Positions 44,027-52,545 of a stretch of DNA of 64,000 bases are shown in pieces. This DNA comes from Litoribaculum gwangyangense. GTDB taxonomy: Bacteria; Bacteroidota; Bacteroidia; Flavobacteriales; Flavobacteriaceae. The stretch is from contig NZ_BAABJW010000004.1 in the NCBI RefSeq assembly GCF_039543505.1, positions 124,001 through 188,000 on the forward strand, written 5' to 3'. Numbering within the stretch: position 1 is the stretch's first letter; every line of letters begins with the position of its first letter. The notes beneath the pieces are model-generated. The model ran no database searches. It saw nothing but the letters and a program-made list of their open reading frames with translations, and was not told the origin of the DNA. The position numbers were made by a program, and so were the translations under genes.

Positions 44027-45307
44027 ATGAAATTACAAAAAGATCAAATCTTAAGTTGCAATAAATCAGAAATGGAAAATCATAACGAAAGTTTTGATTT
44101 TTTATCTAATAAACTGAATAAGCAAGGACATGACGTAAACAATATATTGTCCAGATTAGCCGAATTTCAGGTAGCTATACCAAGTTGGGCATTAGGCGCT
44201 GGTGGAACTCGTTTCGGGCGCTTTTCTTTTTTTGGAGAGCCTTCAAGTCTTGAACAAAAAATTGAAGATATAGGAGTAATTCACAGTCTAACCCAAACAG
44301 CTGGAGCGGTATCATTGCATATTCCTTGGGATATTCCTTCTGATTACAAAGCCATTAAAGAACAAGCTGATGCACTGAACATAAAGTTCGACGCCGTAAA
44401 TTCAAATACGTTTCAAGATCAAAAAAATGCAAAAGAAAGTTATAAGTATGGCTCTCTTAGTAATACGAGTAAAGCAGTTCGTGAACAAGCTATACAGCAT
44501 AATTTAGATGTTATCAAGATTGGCGATAAATTAGGGTCAAAAGCGCTAACAGTATGGTTGGCAGATGGCTCTTGTTTTCCTGGGCAAAATAATTTTCAAA
44601 CAGCATTTCAAAATACACAAGATAGTTTAATTGATATATACAAAGGATTGCCAGATGATTGGAAAATGCTGGTTGAATACAAACCATACGAACCCAACTT
44701 TTATAGCACCGTTATACAAGATTGGGGCGCATCTTTAATGTTGGCAAATGGTTGTGGAGATAAAGCCTATACACTGGTAGACCTGGGTCATCACCTTCCA
44801 AACTCTAATATTGAGCAAATAGTTTCTATACTGCAATTAAAAGGTAAGCTTGGTGGATTCCACTTTAACGATAGCAAATATGGTGATGATGATTTAACAG
44901 TAGGCAGCATAAAACCATATGCACTATTTTTAATTTTTAATGAATTAGTTTATGGTATGGCAAATAATCCACAAAATCCAGATTTAGCTTGGATGATAGA
45001 TGCTAGCCATAATGTTAAAGACCCATTAGAAGATTTAATCCAGTCACTGGAAGCCATCCAAGAGGCCTATGCAAAAGCATTACTTGTTAATCAATCAGCA
45101 TTAAAAGCGGCACAATTAGATAATGATGTTGTAAAGTGCCAGGAGATTTTACAAGGCGCTTACAGAACTGATGTTAGACCATTATTGGAAAAAGCTAGAT
45201 TAGCCAATGGAGGTGTTATTAACCCAATAAATGCATATAGAACATTAGATATAAGAGGGCAGTTAATAAAAGAAAGAGGTAAACATACTGTTGCTACAGG
45301 ATTGTAA
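44027..45307 (+). CDS. rhaI: L-rhamnose isomerase (RhaI type)
   Basis: TIM-barrel isomerase of the xylose-isomerase-like superfamily converting L-rhamnose to L-rhamnulose in the cytosol. Recognised blocks are AEFQVAIPSWALGAGGTRFGRF near the start, FDAVNSNTFQDQ, YKYGSLSNTSKAVREQAI, LVEYKPYEPNFYSTV (metal-ligand Glu), LVDLGHHLPNSNIEQ (Asp and His ligands) and LGGFHFNDSKYGDDDLTVGS. Length of 426 residues matches RhaI-type enzymes rather than the E. coli RhaA type. It lies 99 bp after the aldolase-dehydrogenase gene across a hairpin and 10 bp before the kinase, taking the kinase ATG at 45318. Confidence 0.95.
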   Translation: MKLQKDQILSCNKSEMENHNESFDFLSNKLNKQGHDVNNILSRLAEFQVAIPSWALGAGGTRFGRFSFFGEPSSLEQKIEDIGVIHSLTQTAGAVSLHIPWDIPSDYKAIKEQADALNIKFDAVNSNTFQDQKNAKESYKYGSLSNTSKAVREQAIQHNLDVIKIGDKLGSKALTVWLADGSCFPGQNNFQTAFQNTQDSLIDIYKGLPDDWKMLVEYKPYEPNFYSTVIQDWGASLMLANGCGDKAYTLVDLGHHLPNSNIEQIVSILQLKGKLGGFHFNDSKYGDDDLTVGSIKPYALFLIFNELVYGMANNPQNPDLAWMIDASHNVKDPLEDLIQSLEAIQEAYAKALLVNQSALKAAQLDNDVVKCQEILQGAYRTDVRPLLEKARLANGGVINPINAYRTLDIRGQLIKERGKHTVATGL

Positions 45308-45317
45308 TTTATGTAGT

Positions 45318-46694
45318 ATGAAACAAAAAGTAACTGCTGTTTTTGATATAGGTAAGACCAATAAAAAGTTTTTTTTATTTGATAAAAACTTTAAGGAAGT
45401 TCACAAAGAATATATTGCCTTTAAGGAAATAGTAGACGAGGATGGTCACCCAACTGAAAATCTTCAAGCCCTACAAAAATGGTTGAAAGATGTTTTTAAT
45501 CAAATTCTTGAAGCTAAAGAATTCGAAGTAACCGCTATAAATTTTTCAACATATGGAGCCAGTTTGGTTCATATTGATGAAAATGGAAATCCAGTAACGC
45601 CACTTTACAATTATACAAAGCCCTTAGATAAAAGTATGATAGATAGTTTTTTTAATGATTACGGTCCAAAAGAAGACTTTCTAAAAACAACAGGGTGTGC
45701 AGATTTAAGTATGCTTAATTCTGGATTACAGTTATATTGGATTAAAAAAACAAAGCCACATATTTTTAATAAAATAAAATATTCTTTACACTTACCACAA
45801 TATCTTAGCTATATTTTTACTGGTATTCCTTTAAGTGAATATACAAGCATAGGTTGCCATACTGCTCTATGGGACTATGAAAAAAAGGATTATCACAATT
45901 GGGTTTATCAAGAAGGTATTCATAAAATCTTACCTCCAATTGTTTCAACAGAAACAAGTATTAATATGAATTATAATGGTAACCGAATAAAAATTGGAGT
46001 CGGAATTCATGATAGTTCTGCAGCATTATTGCCCTATGTGAGAAGTGTTAAGAAAAAATTTGTACTCATCTCCACAGGAACTTGGAGTATTGCTTTTAAT
46101 CCGTTTACTAAAAATCCTATTTCAAAGAATACTAACGATAAGGACGCCATAAATTACATGAGAATTAATGGAAAACCGGTAAAGGCCTCTAGATTATTTT
46201 TAGGAAATGAGTACAAGATACAGGTTGAAAAGTTGAATAAGTTATATAAGGTGGATGAAGATTATCATCGTACCGTTAGTTTTGATTTTGATACTTATTT
46301 TGAAATCATTCAGGATTTTAAATATTGTTTTAAATGGGAAAGCATAGAAGATAGTGATATGCCAGTGCAAACCCACATCTCTTATCACAAATTTGAACAC
46401 GCCTACCATCAATTAATGACAGAGTTAGTTTTATTGCAAATTAAATGCATAAAAAAGGCCATTGGTGAAGATGAGATTACAAGACTTTATGTGGATGGAG
46501 GGTTTAGTGATAATGATGTTTACATTAAATTACTATCGCATTACTTTAGAGATAAAAAGTTAAGAACTACCAGTTCATCTTTGGGTTCTGCTCTTGGGGC
46601 TGCAATATCAATATCTGATACTAAACTAAACTCAAAATTTTTGAAAAAAAATTATGCACTCAAAAAGCATGTGCCATTTATCATAAGTGGATAA
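45318..46694 (+). CDS. rhaB: Rhamnulokinase-like FGGY carbohydrate kinase
   Basis: FGGY kinase predicted to phosphorylate L-rhamnulose at C1 with ATP. The N-terminal phosphate loop is TAVFDIGKTNKKFFLFD. INFSTYGASLVH lies in the sugar-binding region, VGIHDSSAALLPYVR and FVLISTGTWSIAFNP form the second ATPase motif, and RLYVDGGFSDNDVYIKLLS near the end is the adenosine-binding block. The ATG at 45318 is chosen over an upstream TTG (45291) inside the isomerase gene because it opens directly into the kinase fold. FGGY members are hard to separate by substrate; the assignment to rhamnulose rests on the neighbours (isomerase, aldolase). Confidence 0.9.
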   Translation: MKQKVTAVFDIGKTNKKFFLFDKNFKEVHKEYIAFKEIVDEDGHPTENLQALQKWLKDVFNQILEAKEFEVTAINFSTYGASLVHIDENGNPVTPLYNYTKPLDKSMIDSFFNDYGPKEDFLKTTGCADLSMLNSGLQLYWIKKTKPHIFNKIKYSLHLPQYLSYIFTGIPLSEYTSIGCHTALWDYEKKDYHNWVYQEGIHKILPPIVSTETSINMNYNGNRIKIGVGIHDSSAALLPYVRSVKKKFVLISTGTWSIAFNPFTKNPISKNTNDKDAINYMRINGKPVKASRLFLGNEYKIQVEKLNKLYKVDEDYHRTVSFDFDTYFEIIQDFKYCFKWESIEDSDMPVQTHISYHKFEHAYHQLMTELVLLQIKCIKKAIGEDEITRLYVDGGFSDNDVYIKLLSHYFRDKKLRTTSSSLGSALGAAISISDTKLNSKFLKKNYALKKHVPFIISG

Positions 46695-46766
46695 AATCAT
46701 TTATTGATAAATACATTATATAAAAAGTGGTTTTTTAAATCACCGTATTTCTTAAATAGGAAAAAC

Positions 46767-48056
46767 ATGTCTAAAAATATAAGATTAATTCATCCCAGAG
46801 ATCAAATTACTACAATAATCAGCAGGATTTATAAACGAGGCATGACAACTACCTCTGGTGGTAATATCTCAATAATTGATGATGAGGGTGATATATGGGT
46901 AACACCCTCTGCGATCGATAAAGGTTCATTAAGAGCATCAGATATTATATGTGTAAAAAAAGATGGCACCATTATAGGAAAGCATAAACCATCATCAGAA
47001 TTTCCATTTCATAAAGCTATTTATGAAGCTAGACCAGATATTAAGTCAGTTATTCACGCGCATCCTCCAGCATTAGTATCATTCAGTATCGTACGTCAAA
47101 TTCCAAATACCAATATCATATCTCAGGCTAAGCACATTTGCGGTCCTATAGGATATGCAAATTACAGGTTACCAGGTAGCGATGATCTAGGCGAAGTAAT
47201 TGCTGATGAGTTTAAAAAAGGCTACAAAGCTATTATTATGGAAAATCATGGTACGGTTTTAGGCGGTAGTAATTTAACAGATGCTTACGAGCGTTTTGAA
47301 GCATTGGAGTTTTGTGCGCGAACCATATTATATGGTTCCCAAATAGGTAAACCAGCTTATCTCACAGATTCTCAAATAGCAGAATTTGAAGATCAGGCAA
47401 CGGGAGTTTTACCAGAAATGGAAGAGACTTCTTTCCCGTCAGACGAGGTTGAAAAAAGACTGCAAATATGTAAAATTGTTCAACGTTCCTGTGAACAAGG
47501 GCTCATGATAGGGTCTTATGGAACCGTTTCTATGCGTTGGAAAAATAATGATTTTCTAATAACGCCTACGGGAATCAATCGATGGGATTTAGATATTGAT
47601 GATGTTGTACAAATAAAAAATGGCCATCGAGAAGCTGGAAAAATACCTAGTAGAGCAACTTGGATTCATCAAGAAATTTATAATAGGAATCCAAAAGTGA
47701 ATTCTATTATTATGACGCAATCACCTTATTTAATGGCTTTTGGAGTAACTAAAAGTTATCTAAATGTTCGAACAATTCCTGAGAGTTGGATCTTTTTACA
47801 AGACATAAATTCAGTGAAATATGGGGCCCATTTCAGAAAAAATAATAATTCTGAAATAGTTGACAATTGTGCTACAGCACTTATTATAGAAAACGATTCT
47901 GTAATTATTACTGGAGATAAGCTACTTCAAACATTTGACTATTTAGAGGTTGCAGAATTTAGTGCTAAATCTGTTGTTCTCGGAAATTCTCTAGGCGAAA
48001 TGGTTCCAATTAATGACGATCAGGTTAAGGAATTAAGGGAAAAATTCCTATCTTAA
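46767..48056 (+). CDS. Tandem class II aldolase/adducin-domain protein, second domain degenerate
   Basis: Two class II aldolase domains in one chain of 429 residues. Domain 1 (about 1-210) keeps the catalytic Glu (PSSEFPFH), the zinc pair H97 and H99 (VIHAHPPA) and the third His (IMENHGTVLGG). Domain 2 (about 230-429) has the same fold outline (GSYGTVSMRW, LITPTGINRWDLD, IHQEIYNRNPKVNSI), but the HAH becomes M316-T-Q, the Glu position is lost and the third His becomes Asp-Ser (IIENDSVII). Domain 2 is therefore probably structural or regulatory. The enzyme may be an aldolase or epimerase for a related deoxysugar phosphate, or a helper of rhamnulose phosphate cleavage. The ATG at 46767 is preferred to a TTG at 46704. 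Confidence 0.88.
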   Translation: MSKNIRLIHPRDQITTIISRIYKRGMTTTSGGNISIIDDEGDIWVTPSAIDKGSLRASDIICVKKDGTIIGKHKPSSEFPFHKAIYEARPDIKSVIHAHPPALVSFSIVRQIPNTNIISQAKHICGPIGYANYRLPGSDDLGEVIADEFKKGYKAIIMENHGTVLGGSNLTDAYERFEALEFCARTILYGSQIGKPAYLTDSQIAEFEDQATGVLPEMEETSFPSDEVEKRLQICKIVQRSCEQGLMIGSYGTVSMRWKNNDFLITPTGINRWDLDIDDVVQIKNGHREAGKIPSRATWIHQEIYNRNPKVNSIIMTQSPYLMAFGVTKSYLNVRTIPESWIFLQDINSVKYGAHFRKNNNSEIVDNCATALIIENDSVIITGDKLLQTFDYLEVAEFSAKSVVLGNSLGEMVPINDDQVKELREKFLS

Positions 48057-48069
48057 AAATATTATTATT

Positions 48070-49212
48070 ATGAAATTTGATACACGATATCCTTCAATTG
48101 ATGATTTAAGAACAAAAGCTCAAAAAAAAATACCAAAGTTTGCCTTTGAATATTTAGATGGGGGATGTAACGAAGATGTTAATTTACATAGAAATACTTC
48201 TGAACTTCGTGAGGTACAGCTCAAACCAAATTATTTAAGAAAACATCATGGTTCATCTTTAAAAACTAAATTATTTGGTGTTGAGTATGATGCACCATTT
48301 GGCATCGCGCCAGTTGGTTTACAAGGGCTAATGTGGCCAAATTCACCTGAAATATTGGCTAAAGCGGCTTTTGAGCATAACATACCTTTTATATTAAGTA
48401 CAGTAACTACCACTAGTATTGAACGTGCTAGCGAATTGACTGAGGGGAAAGCTTGGTTTCAACTTTATCATCCAACAGAAAACAGGTTGAGAGACGATAT
48501 TATTAAACGTGCTGCTGAGGCCGAATGTCCAGTTTTAGTTATTCTTTGCGATGTACCAACATTTGGATTTAGACCCAGGGATATAAGAAATGGTTTGGCT
48601 ATGCCACCAAAAATGAACTTAAAAAATATATTACAAGTTTTTGGAAGACCTCATTGGGGAATTGAAACTTTAAAACATGGTATACCTAATTTTGAAGTTT
48701 TGAAACCATACATGCCCAAAGGATTAGATTTAAAGCAATTAGGTAAGTTTATGGATCAAACCTTTAGTGGTAGATTAAATGAAGAGAAAATAAAACCAAT
48801 TCGCGATATGTGGAAAGGTAAATTGGTTTTAAAAGGTGTAGCCTCAGAATACGATACCGAAGAAGCTATTAGATTAGGTATTGATGGAATTATTGTATCC
48901 AATCATGGAGGTCGCCAATTGGATGCAGGACAATCTACTGTTAAGCCATTAGCCACTATTTCAGAAAAATATGGAAATCAAATAGAAGTGATGATGGATA
49001 GTGGAGTACGCTCTGGACCAGATGTAGCGAGAGCTATGGCAAGCGGAGCTAAATTTACTTTTATGGGGAGGTCGTTTATGTATGGTGTTTCAGCACTTGG
49101 TAAAAATGGTGGAAACCATACCATCTCATTATTAAAAACAGAATTACAGCAAGTTATGGAACAGCTTTGCTGTGAAAAAACCACAGATTTCCCTAACCAT
49201 CTTATTAAATAG
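48070..49212 (+). CDS. lldD: FMN-dependent alpha-hydroxy-acid dehydrogenase (L-lactate dehydrogenase-like)
   Basis: FMN-binding TIM barrel oxidising L-lactate to pyruvate. Visible are KFAFEYLDGGCNEDVNLHRN near the start, FGIAPVGLQGLMWPNSPEILAKAA (FMN phosphate region), FQLYHPTENR, LVLKGVASEYDTEEA (active-site Lys) and VSNHGGRQLDAGQ, the SNHGxRQ active-site signature with the catalytic His and substrate-binding Arg. Length of 380 residues is normal. Placement after the rhamnose genes makes it the step after lactaldehyde oxidation, joining rhamnose to pyruvate; that link is inference. The symbol is by similarity only, since other hydroxy acids are possible substrates. Confidence 0.9.
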   Translation: MKFDTRYPSIDDLRTKAQKKIPKFAFEYLDGGCNEDVNLHRNTSELREVQLKPNYLRKHHGSSLKTKLFGVEYDAPFGIAPVGLQGLMWPNSPEILAKAAFEHNIPFILSTVTTTSIERASELTEGKAWFQLYHPTENRLRDDIIKRAAEAECPVLVILCDVPTFGFRPRDIRNGLAMPPKMNLKNILQVFGRPHWGIETLKHGIPNFEVLKPYMPKGLDLKQLGKFMDQTFSGRLNEEKIKPIRDMWKGKLVLKGVASEYDTEEAIRLGIDGIIVSNHGGRQLDAGQSTVKPLATISEKYGNQIEVMMDSGVRSGPDVARAMASGAKFTFMGRSFMYGVSALGKNGGNHTISLLKTELQQVMEQLCCEKTTDFPNHLIK

Positions 49213-49221
49213 TTTAACCAA

Positions 49222-49236
49222 GATAGTACAGGATAG
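49222..49236 (+). promoter_or_regulatory. Copy 6 of the repeated ATAG-N6-ATAG element
   Basis: The sequence is GATAGTACAGGATAG. TATTTTAG begins 20 bp after its end (49256). The start codon of the transporter gene is 99 bp further, so this leader is longer than at the PUL enzyme genes. Confidence 0.6.
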
Positions 49237-49335
49237 ACTTGTTAGAATGAGACTATATTTTAGATTCTAACACTTAAATTAGATAGTATCTTTAGAATTA
49301 ATTTAAGTTTACTATAAATCGTAATAACTAACTAT

Positions 49336-50742
49336 ATGAGTCAAATAAGTATTGAAGAGGAAATTATTGAAGAAATTGCAGGAGGAGAATTTGAAAGAAC
49401 TCCTGTGCCAAAATCTAAACTTAAAGGCTGGAAAAGCTTTATAGGAATGTATGCTGGCGAACACGCTGCAGGAACCGAGTTTATGATAGGGCCTTTATTT
49501 TTAACTGCAGGTGTTAGTGCTTTTGATTTAATAGTTGGTTTGCTTTTAGGTAATTTACTCGCAGTCTTGAGTTGGCGATTTTTAACAGCTGAAATTGCCA
49601 TAAAAAACCGACTAACTTTATATTTTCAGCTAGAAAAGATTTGTGGAAAAAAATTGGTTACAGGTTATAATTTAGCCAATGGCATATTATTTTGTTTTTT
49701 GGCAGGTTCGATGATAACTGTATCGGCAACAGCCGTTGGTATTCCTTTTGATATGCCTATGCCTAAGTTAACAGATACCATGCCTAATGGTTTAACTTGG
49801 GTCATCATTGTTATTTTGATAGGTGCAGTTATATCAATTATTGCTGCTAAAGGTTATGATACAGTTACCAAAGCAGCTAATTGGATGTCGCCTGTAATTG
49901 TTGTTGCTTTTTTAGCATGCGGTATAGTTGCTCTTAATCAATTAGGAGTAAGCAGTTTTTCAGAATTTTGGGATATTTGGGGTGAAGGTTCAGAGCCTTT
50001 CCCTGGACAAATAAAATTCACTTTTTGGCATGTAGTTATATGGTCTTGGTTTGCCAATGGTGCCATGCATATAGGGATGTCCGATTTATCAGTTTTCCGT
50101 TTTGCTAAAGAAGCTAAAGCGGGTTGGACAACTGCGGCAGGTATGTATGTTGGACATTACATGGCTTGGATAGCAGCAGCTTTATTATACGCTGTATACT
50201 TAAAATCTCCGGAAGCTCAAGCTTTTTTAAGTAATGGTGATGCACCTCCGGTTGCTCCAGGACCACTAGCAAATAATGCCATTGGTGTTTTAGGAATCAT
50301 AGCTGTAGTGTTAGCAGGTTGGACTACTGCTAACCCAACAATTTATAGAGCCGGTTTAGCTTTTCAAGCTATATTACCTAAACTATCAACTGCCAAGGTT
50401 ACAATTTTAGCAGGAACAGTGGCTACATTAGCAGGTTTATTCCCTGCTTTCGCCATGAAATTACTTGGTTTTGTAGCGCTTTATGGATTTATATTGGCAC
50501 CCTTTGGAGCTGTTATTGTATTTGAACATTTCTTTCACAAAAAGGTGGGGATTGTAAAAAATTATGCTGAATCTGCTAATCTGTCTTTTAATAAATCTGT
50601 ATTTTGGGCCTGGGCTATTAGTTTTGGTATATTCTATTTTATATCAGTACAATTCAATGTATTTCTTTCTTTTGTTACACTCCCAGCCTGGTTATTGTGT
50701 GGGGTTTTATTCTTGGTTTTTAGCAAGAAGTTTCAAAAATGA
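49336..50742 (+). CDS. NCS1-family (cytosine-permease-like) transporter, probable sugar uptake
   Basis: A polytopic membrane protein of 468 residues with about 12 hydrophobic segments and the LeuT-like NCS1 layout: GMYAGEHAAGTEFMIGPLFLTAG at the first helices, FWHVVIWSWFANGAMHIGMSD in the middle, and GWTTANPTIYRAGLAFQ in the sodium-site-like region of helix 8. NCS1 transporters usually carry nucleobases, hydantoin or related compounds by Na+ or H+ symport. Here the gene lies between lactate dehydrogenase and xylulokinase and has its own copy of the repeated element, so L-rhamnose or another product of the glycan is a plausible substrate; that is inference. A strong terminator follows. Confidence 0.85.
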   Translation: MSQISIEEEIIEEIAGGEFERTPVPKSKLKGWKSFIGMYAGEHAAGTEFMIGPLFLTAGVSAFDLIVGLLLGNLLAVLSWRFLTAEIAIKNRLTLYFQLEKICGKKLVTGYNLANGILFCFLAGSMITVSATAVGIPFDMPMPKLTDTMPNGLTWVIIVILIGAVISIIAAKGYDTVTKAANWMSPVIVVAFLACGIVALNQLGVSSFSEFWDIWGEGSEPFPGQIKFTFWHVVIWSWFANGAMHIGMSDLSVFRFAKEAKAGWTTAAGMYVGHYMAWIAAALLYAVYLKSPEAQAFLSNGDAPPVAPGPLANNAIGVLGIIAVVLAGWTTANPTIYRAGLAFQAILPKLSTAKVTILAGTVATLAGLFPAFAMKLLGFVALYGFILAPFGAVIVFEHFFHKKVGIVKNYAESANLSFNKSVFWAWAISFGIFYFISVQFNVFLSFVTLPAWLLCGVLFLVFSKKFQK

Positions 50743-50777
50743 TAAATATATTTTATTGGTAGAATAAGGTTATAAGG

Positions 50778-50809
50778 AAAATCATAAACAACAGTTTATG
50801 ATTTTTTTT
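50778..50809 (+). terminator. Intrinsic terminator after the NCS1 transporter gene
   Basis: A perfect 12-bp stem, AAAATCATAAAC and GTTTATGATTTT, with a 4-base loop is followed by more T residues, giving a run of eight T. Confidence 0.85.
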
Positions 50810-50874
50810 CTATTTCAATTGTATTTTTAATAAAGATTAAAATCAATACAAGTAAATTTTAAGATTAAACTAAA

Positions 50875-52362
50875 ATGAATTATTACTTAGGTTTAGATAT
50901 AGGTAGCTCGTCTATAAAGGCGGCACTTGTTGATGTTAAAACAGGAAAAAGTATTGGTGTTGTGCAAGAGCCAGAAGATGAAATGGGTATGCATTCAGAA
51001 ATAAATGGTTGGGCAGAACAAAATCCTAATGATTGGTGGTTACATGTTTGTAATGCCATAAAAAAACTTAAAAACAAATATCAAGTATCTAGCAAATATA
51101 TAAAGGGTATTGGTATATCCTATCAAATGCATGGATTAGTATTAGTGGATAAAGAGGGTAATCTTTTAAGGCCAAGTATTATTTGGTGTGACAGTCGCGC
51201 AGTAGATATTGGTACTAAAGCCTTTGAAGAAATTGGTAAAGAAAAATGTGCAACAAACCTATTAAACTCACCTGCTAATTTTACGGCATCAAAACTAAAA
51301 TGGGTAATAGATAATGAGCCAGAAACATATGAAAGGGTTCATAAATTTATGCTTCCAGGAGATTATATAGCTTATAAATTTTCTAATAGTATCAATACAA
51401 CAATCTCAGGTTTGTCTGAAGGCATTTTTTGGGATTTTAAAAATAACTCCATTGCTGATTTTTTAATGGAACACTATGGAATTGATAAAGACCTAGTTCC
51501 AGATATAGTGGAAACATTCGGAATTCAGTCTGTTGTTGATGAAAAAGGAGAAATTGATAGTGGTATTGCAGCAGGAACACCAATTTATTATCGTGCAGGA
51601 GACCAACCCAATAATGCCTTGTCATTAAATGTGTTAAACCCTGGAGAAGTAGCAGCAACAGGTGGCACATCTGGAGTTGTGTATGCCATAACTGATAGTT
51701 TGTCTGTAAAAGAGAGTGCCCGTGTTAATAATTTTGCTCATGTGAATTATAAAATAGGAACTCATCCTAGAATAGGAAAATTGTTATGTATTAATGGCGC
51801 TGGTATTCAATATCGCTGGTTACTTAATAATTTAGACGTAGAATCTTATGAGGAAATGAATAATCTTGCCGCTAAGATTCCAATTGGATCTGATGGTGTT
51901 TGTTTAATTCCATTTGGAAATGGTTCAGAACGTATGTTAAATAATAAGGAAATTGGAACACGAATTGTAAACCTCAATTTGAATAACCATAATAAAGGGC
52001 ATTTATGTAGAGCTGCTTTAGAAGGTATTGCTTTTTCATTTGTTTATGGTATGGAAATTTTAAAATCGGATGGAATTAATCCGGAAGTAATGAGAGCCGG
52101 TAACGATAATTTATTTCGCTCAGAAATTTTCGCAAATACGGTTGCCACATTAATAGGTCAAGAAATAGAATTATACAATACTACGGGCGCCATTGGGGCT
52201 GCGCGAGCTGCAAATTTACATGAAGGTGATTTTGAAGCTTTTAGTAAATCAATAATGGATAATGATTATGTCATGACTTTTAAGCCTTTTAAAGAAAAAC
52301 AACTCTATTTAGAGGCCTATAACACATGGAAAAATGAATTAGAACTATTCATAAATAGATAA
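50875..52362 (+). CDS. xylB: Xylulokinase
   Basis: FGGY kinase that phosphorylates D-xylulose to D-xylulose-5-phosphate. Recognised are YYLGLDIGSSSIKAALVD (phosphate 1), GIGISYQMHGLVLVDKEG with the xylulose-binding QMHG, PSIIWCDSRA, RAGDQPNNALSLN with the catalytic Asp, GEVAATGGTSGVVYA (phosphate 2) and MRAGNDNLFRSEIFANTVATLIG (adenosine). The QMHG motif and the adjacent xylose isomerase gene support xylulose over other ketoses. Length of 495 residues is normal. It lies 132 bp after the transporter, beyond a terminator, so it probably has its own promoter, which I could not define. Copy 7 of the element lies in the gap after this gene. Confidence 0.93.
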   Translation: MNYYLGLDIGSSSIKAALVDVKTGKSIGVVQEPEDEMGMHSEINGWAEQNPNDWWLHVCNAIKKLKNKYQVSSKYIKGIGISYQMHGLVLVDKEGNLLRPSIIWCDSRAVDIGTKAFEEIGKEKCATNLLNSPANFTASKLKWVIDNEPETYERVHKFMLPGDYIAYKFSNSINTTISGLSEGIFWDFKNNSIADFLMEHYGIDKDLVPDIVETFGIQSVVDEKGEIDSGIAAGTPIYYRAGDQPNNALSLNVLNPGEVAATGGTSGVVYAITDSLSVKESARVNNFAHVNYKIGTHPRIGKLLCINGAGIQYRWLLNNLDVESYEEMNNLAAKIPIGSDGVCLIPFGNGSERMLNNKEIGTRIVNLNLNNHNKGHLCRAALEGIAFSFVYGMEILKSDGINPEVMRAGNDNLFRSEIFANTVATLIGQEIELYNTTGAIGAARAANLHEGDFEAFSKSIMDNDYVMTFKPFKEKQLYLEAYNTWKNELELFINR

Positions 52363-52416
52363 TTTTATCTATTTATCAAGCCTTTAAAATTAAATGAGAT
52401 CATATTTTATTGACAG

Positions 52417-52431
52417 TATAGTGCAGGATAC
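52417..52431 (+). promoter_or_regulatory. Copy 7 of the repeated ATAG-N6-ATAG element, with -7 box
   Basis: The sequence is TATAGTGCAGGATAC. A perfect TAnnTTTG box, TAAATTTG (52451-52458), begins 20 bp after its end. The xylose isomerase start is 114 bp downstream. Confidence 0.65.
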
Positions 52432-52545
52432 CTTGAGTTTCATATTTCATTAAATTTGGAGATATATTCTACTGATATAGTTTAATTTCATTTAAAAAAT
52501 GAAATTATTTAAAATTATAACATCATAAATTAATAAAGAGGAAAA

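Noticed and set aside
45291..45317. TTG start for the rhamnulokinase inside the isomerase gene
   Set aside because: The ATG at 45318 opens directly into the kinase fold; the TTG adds nine residues without function.
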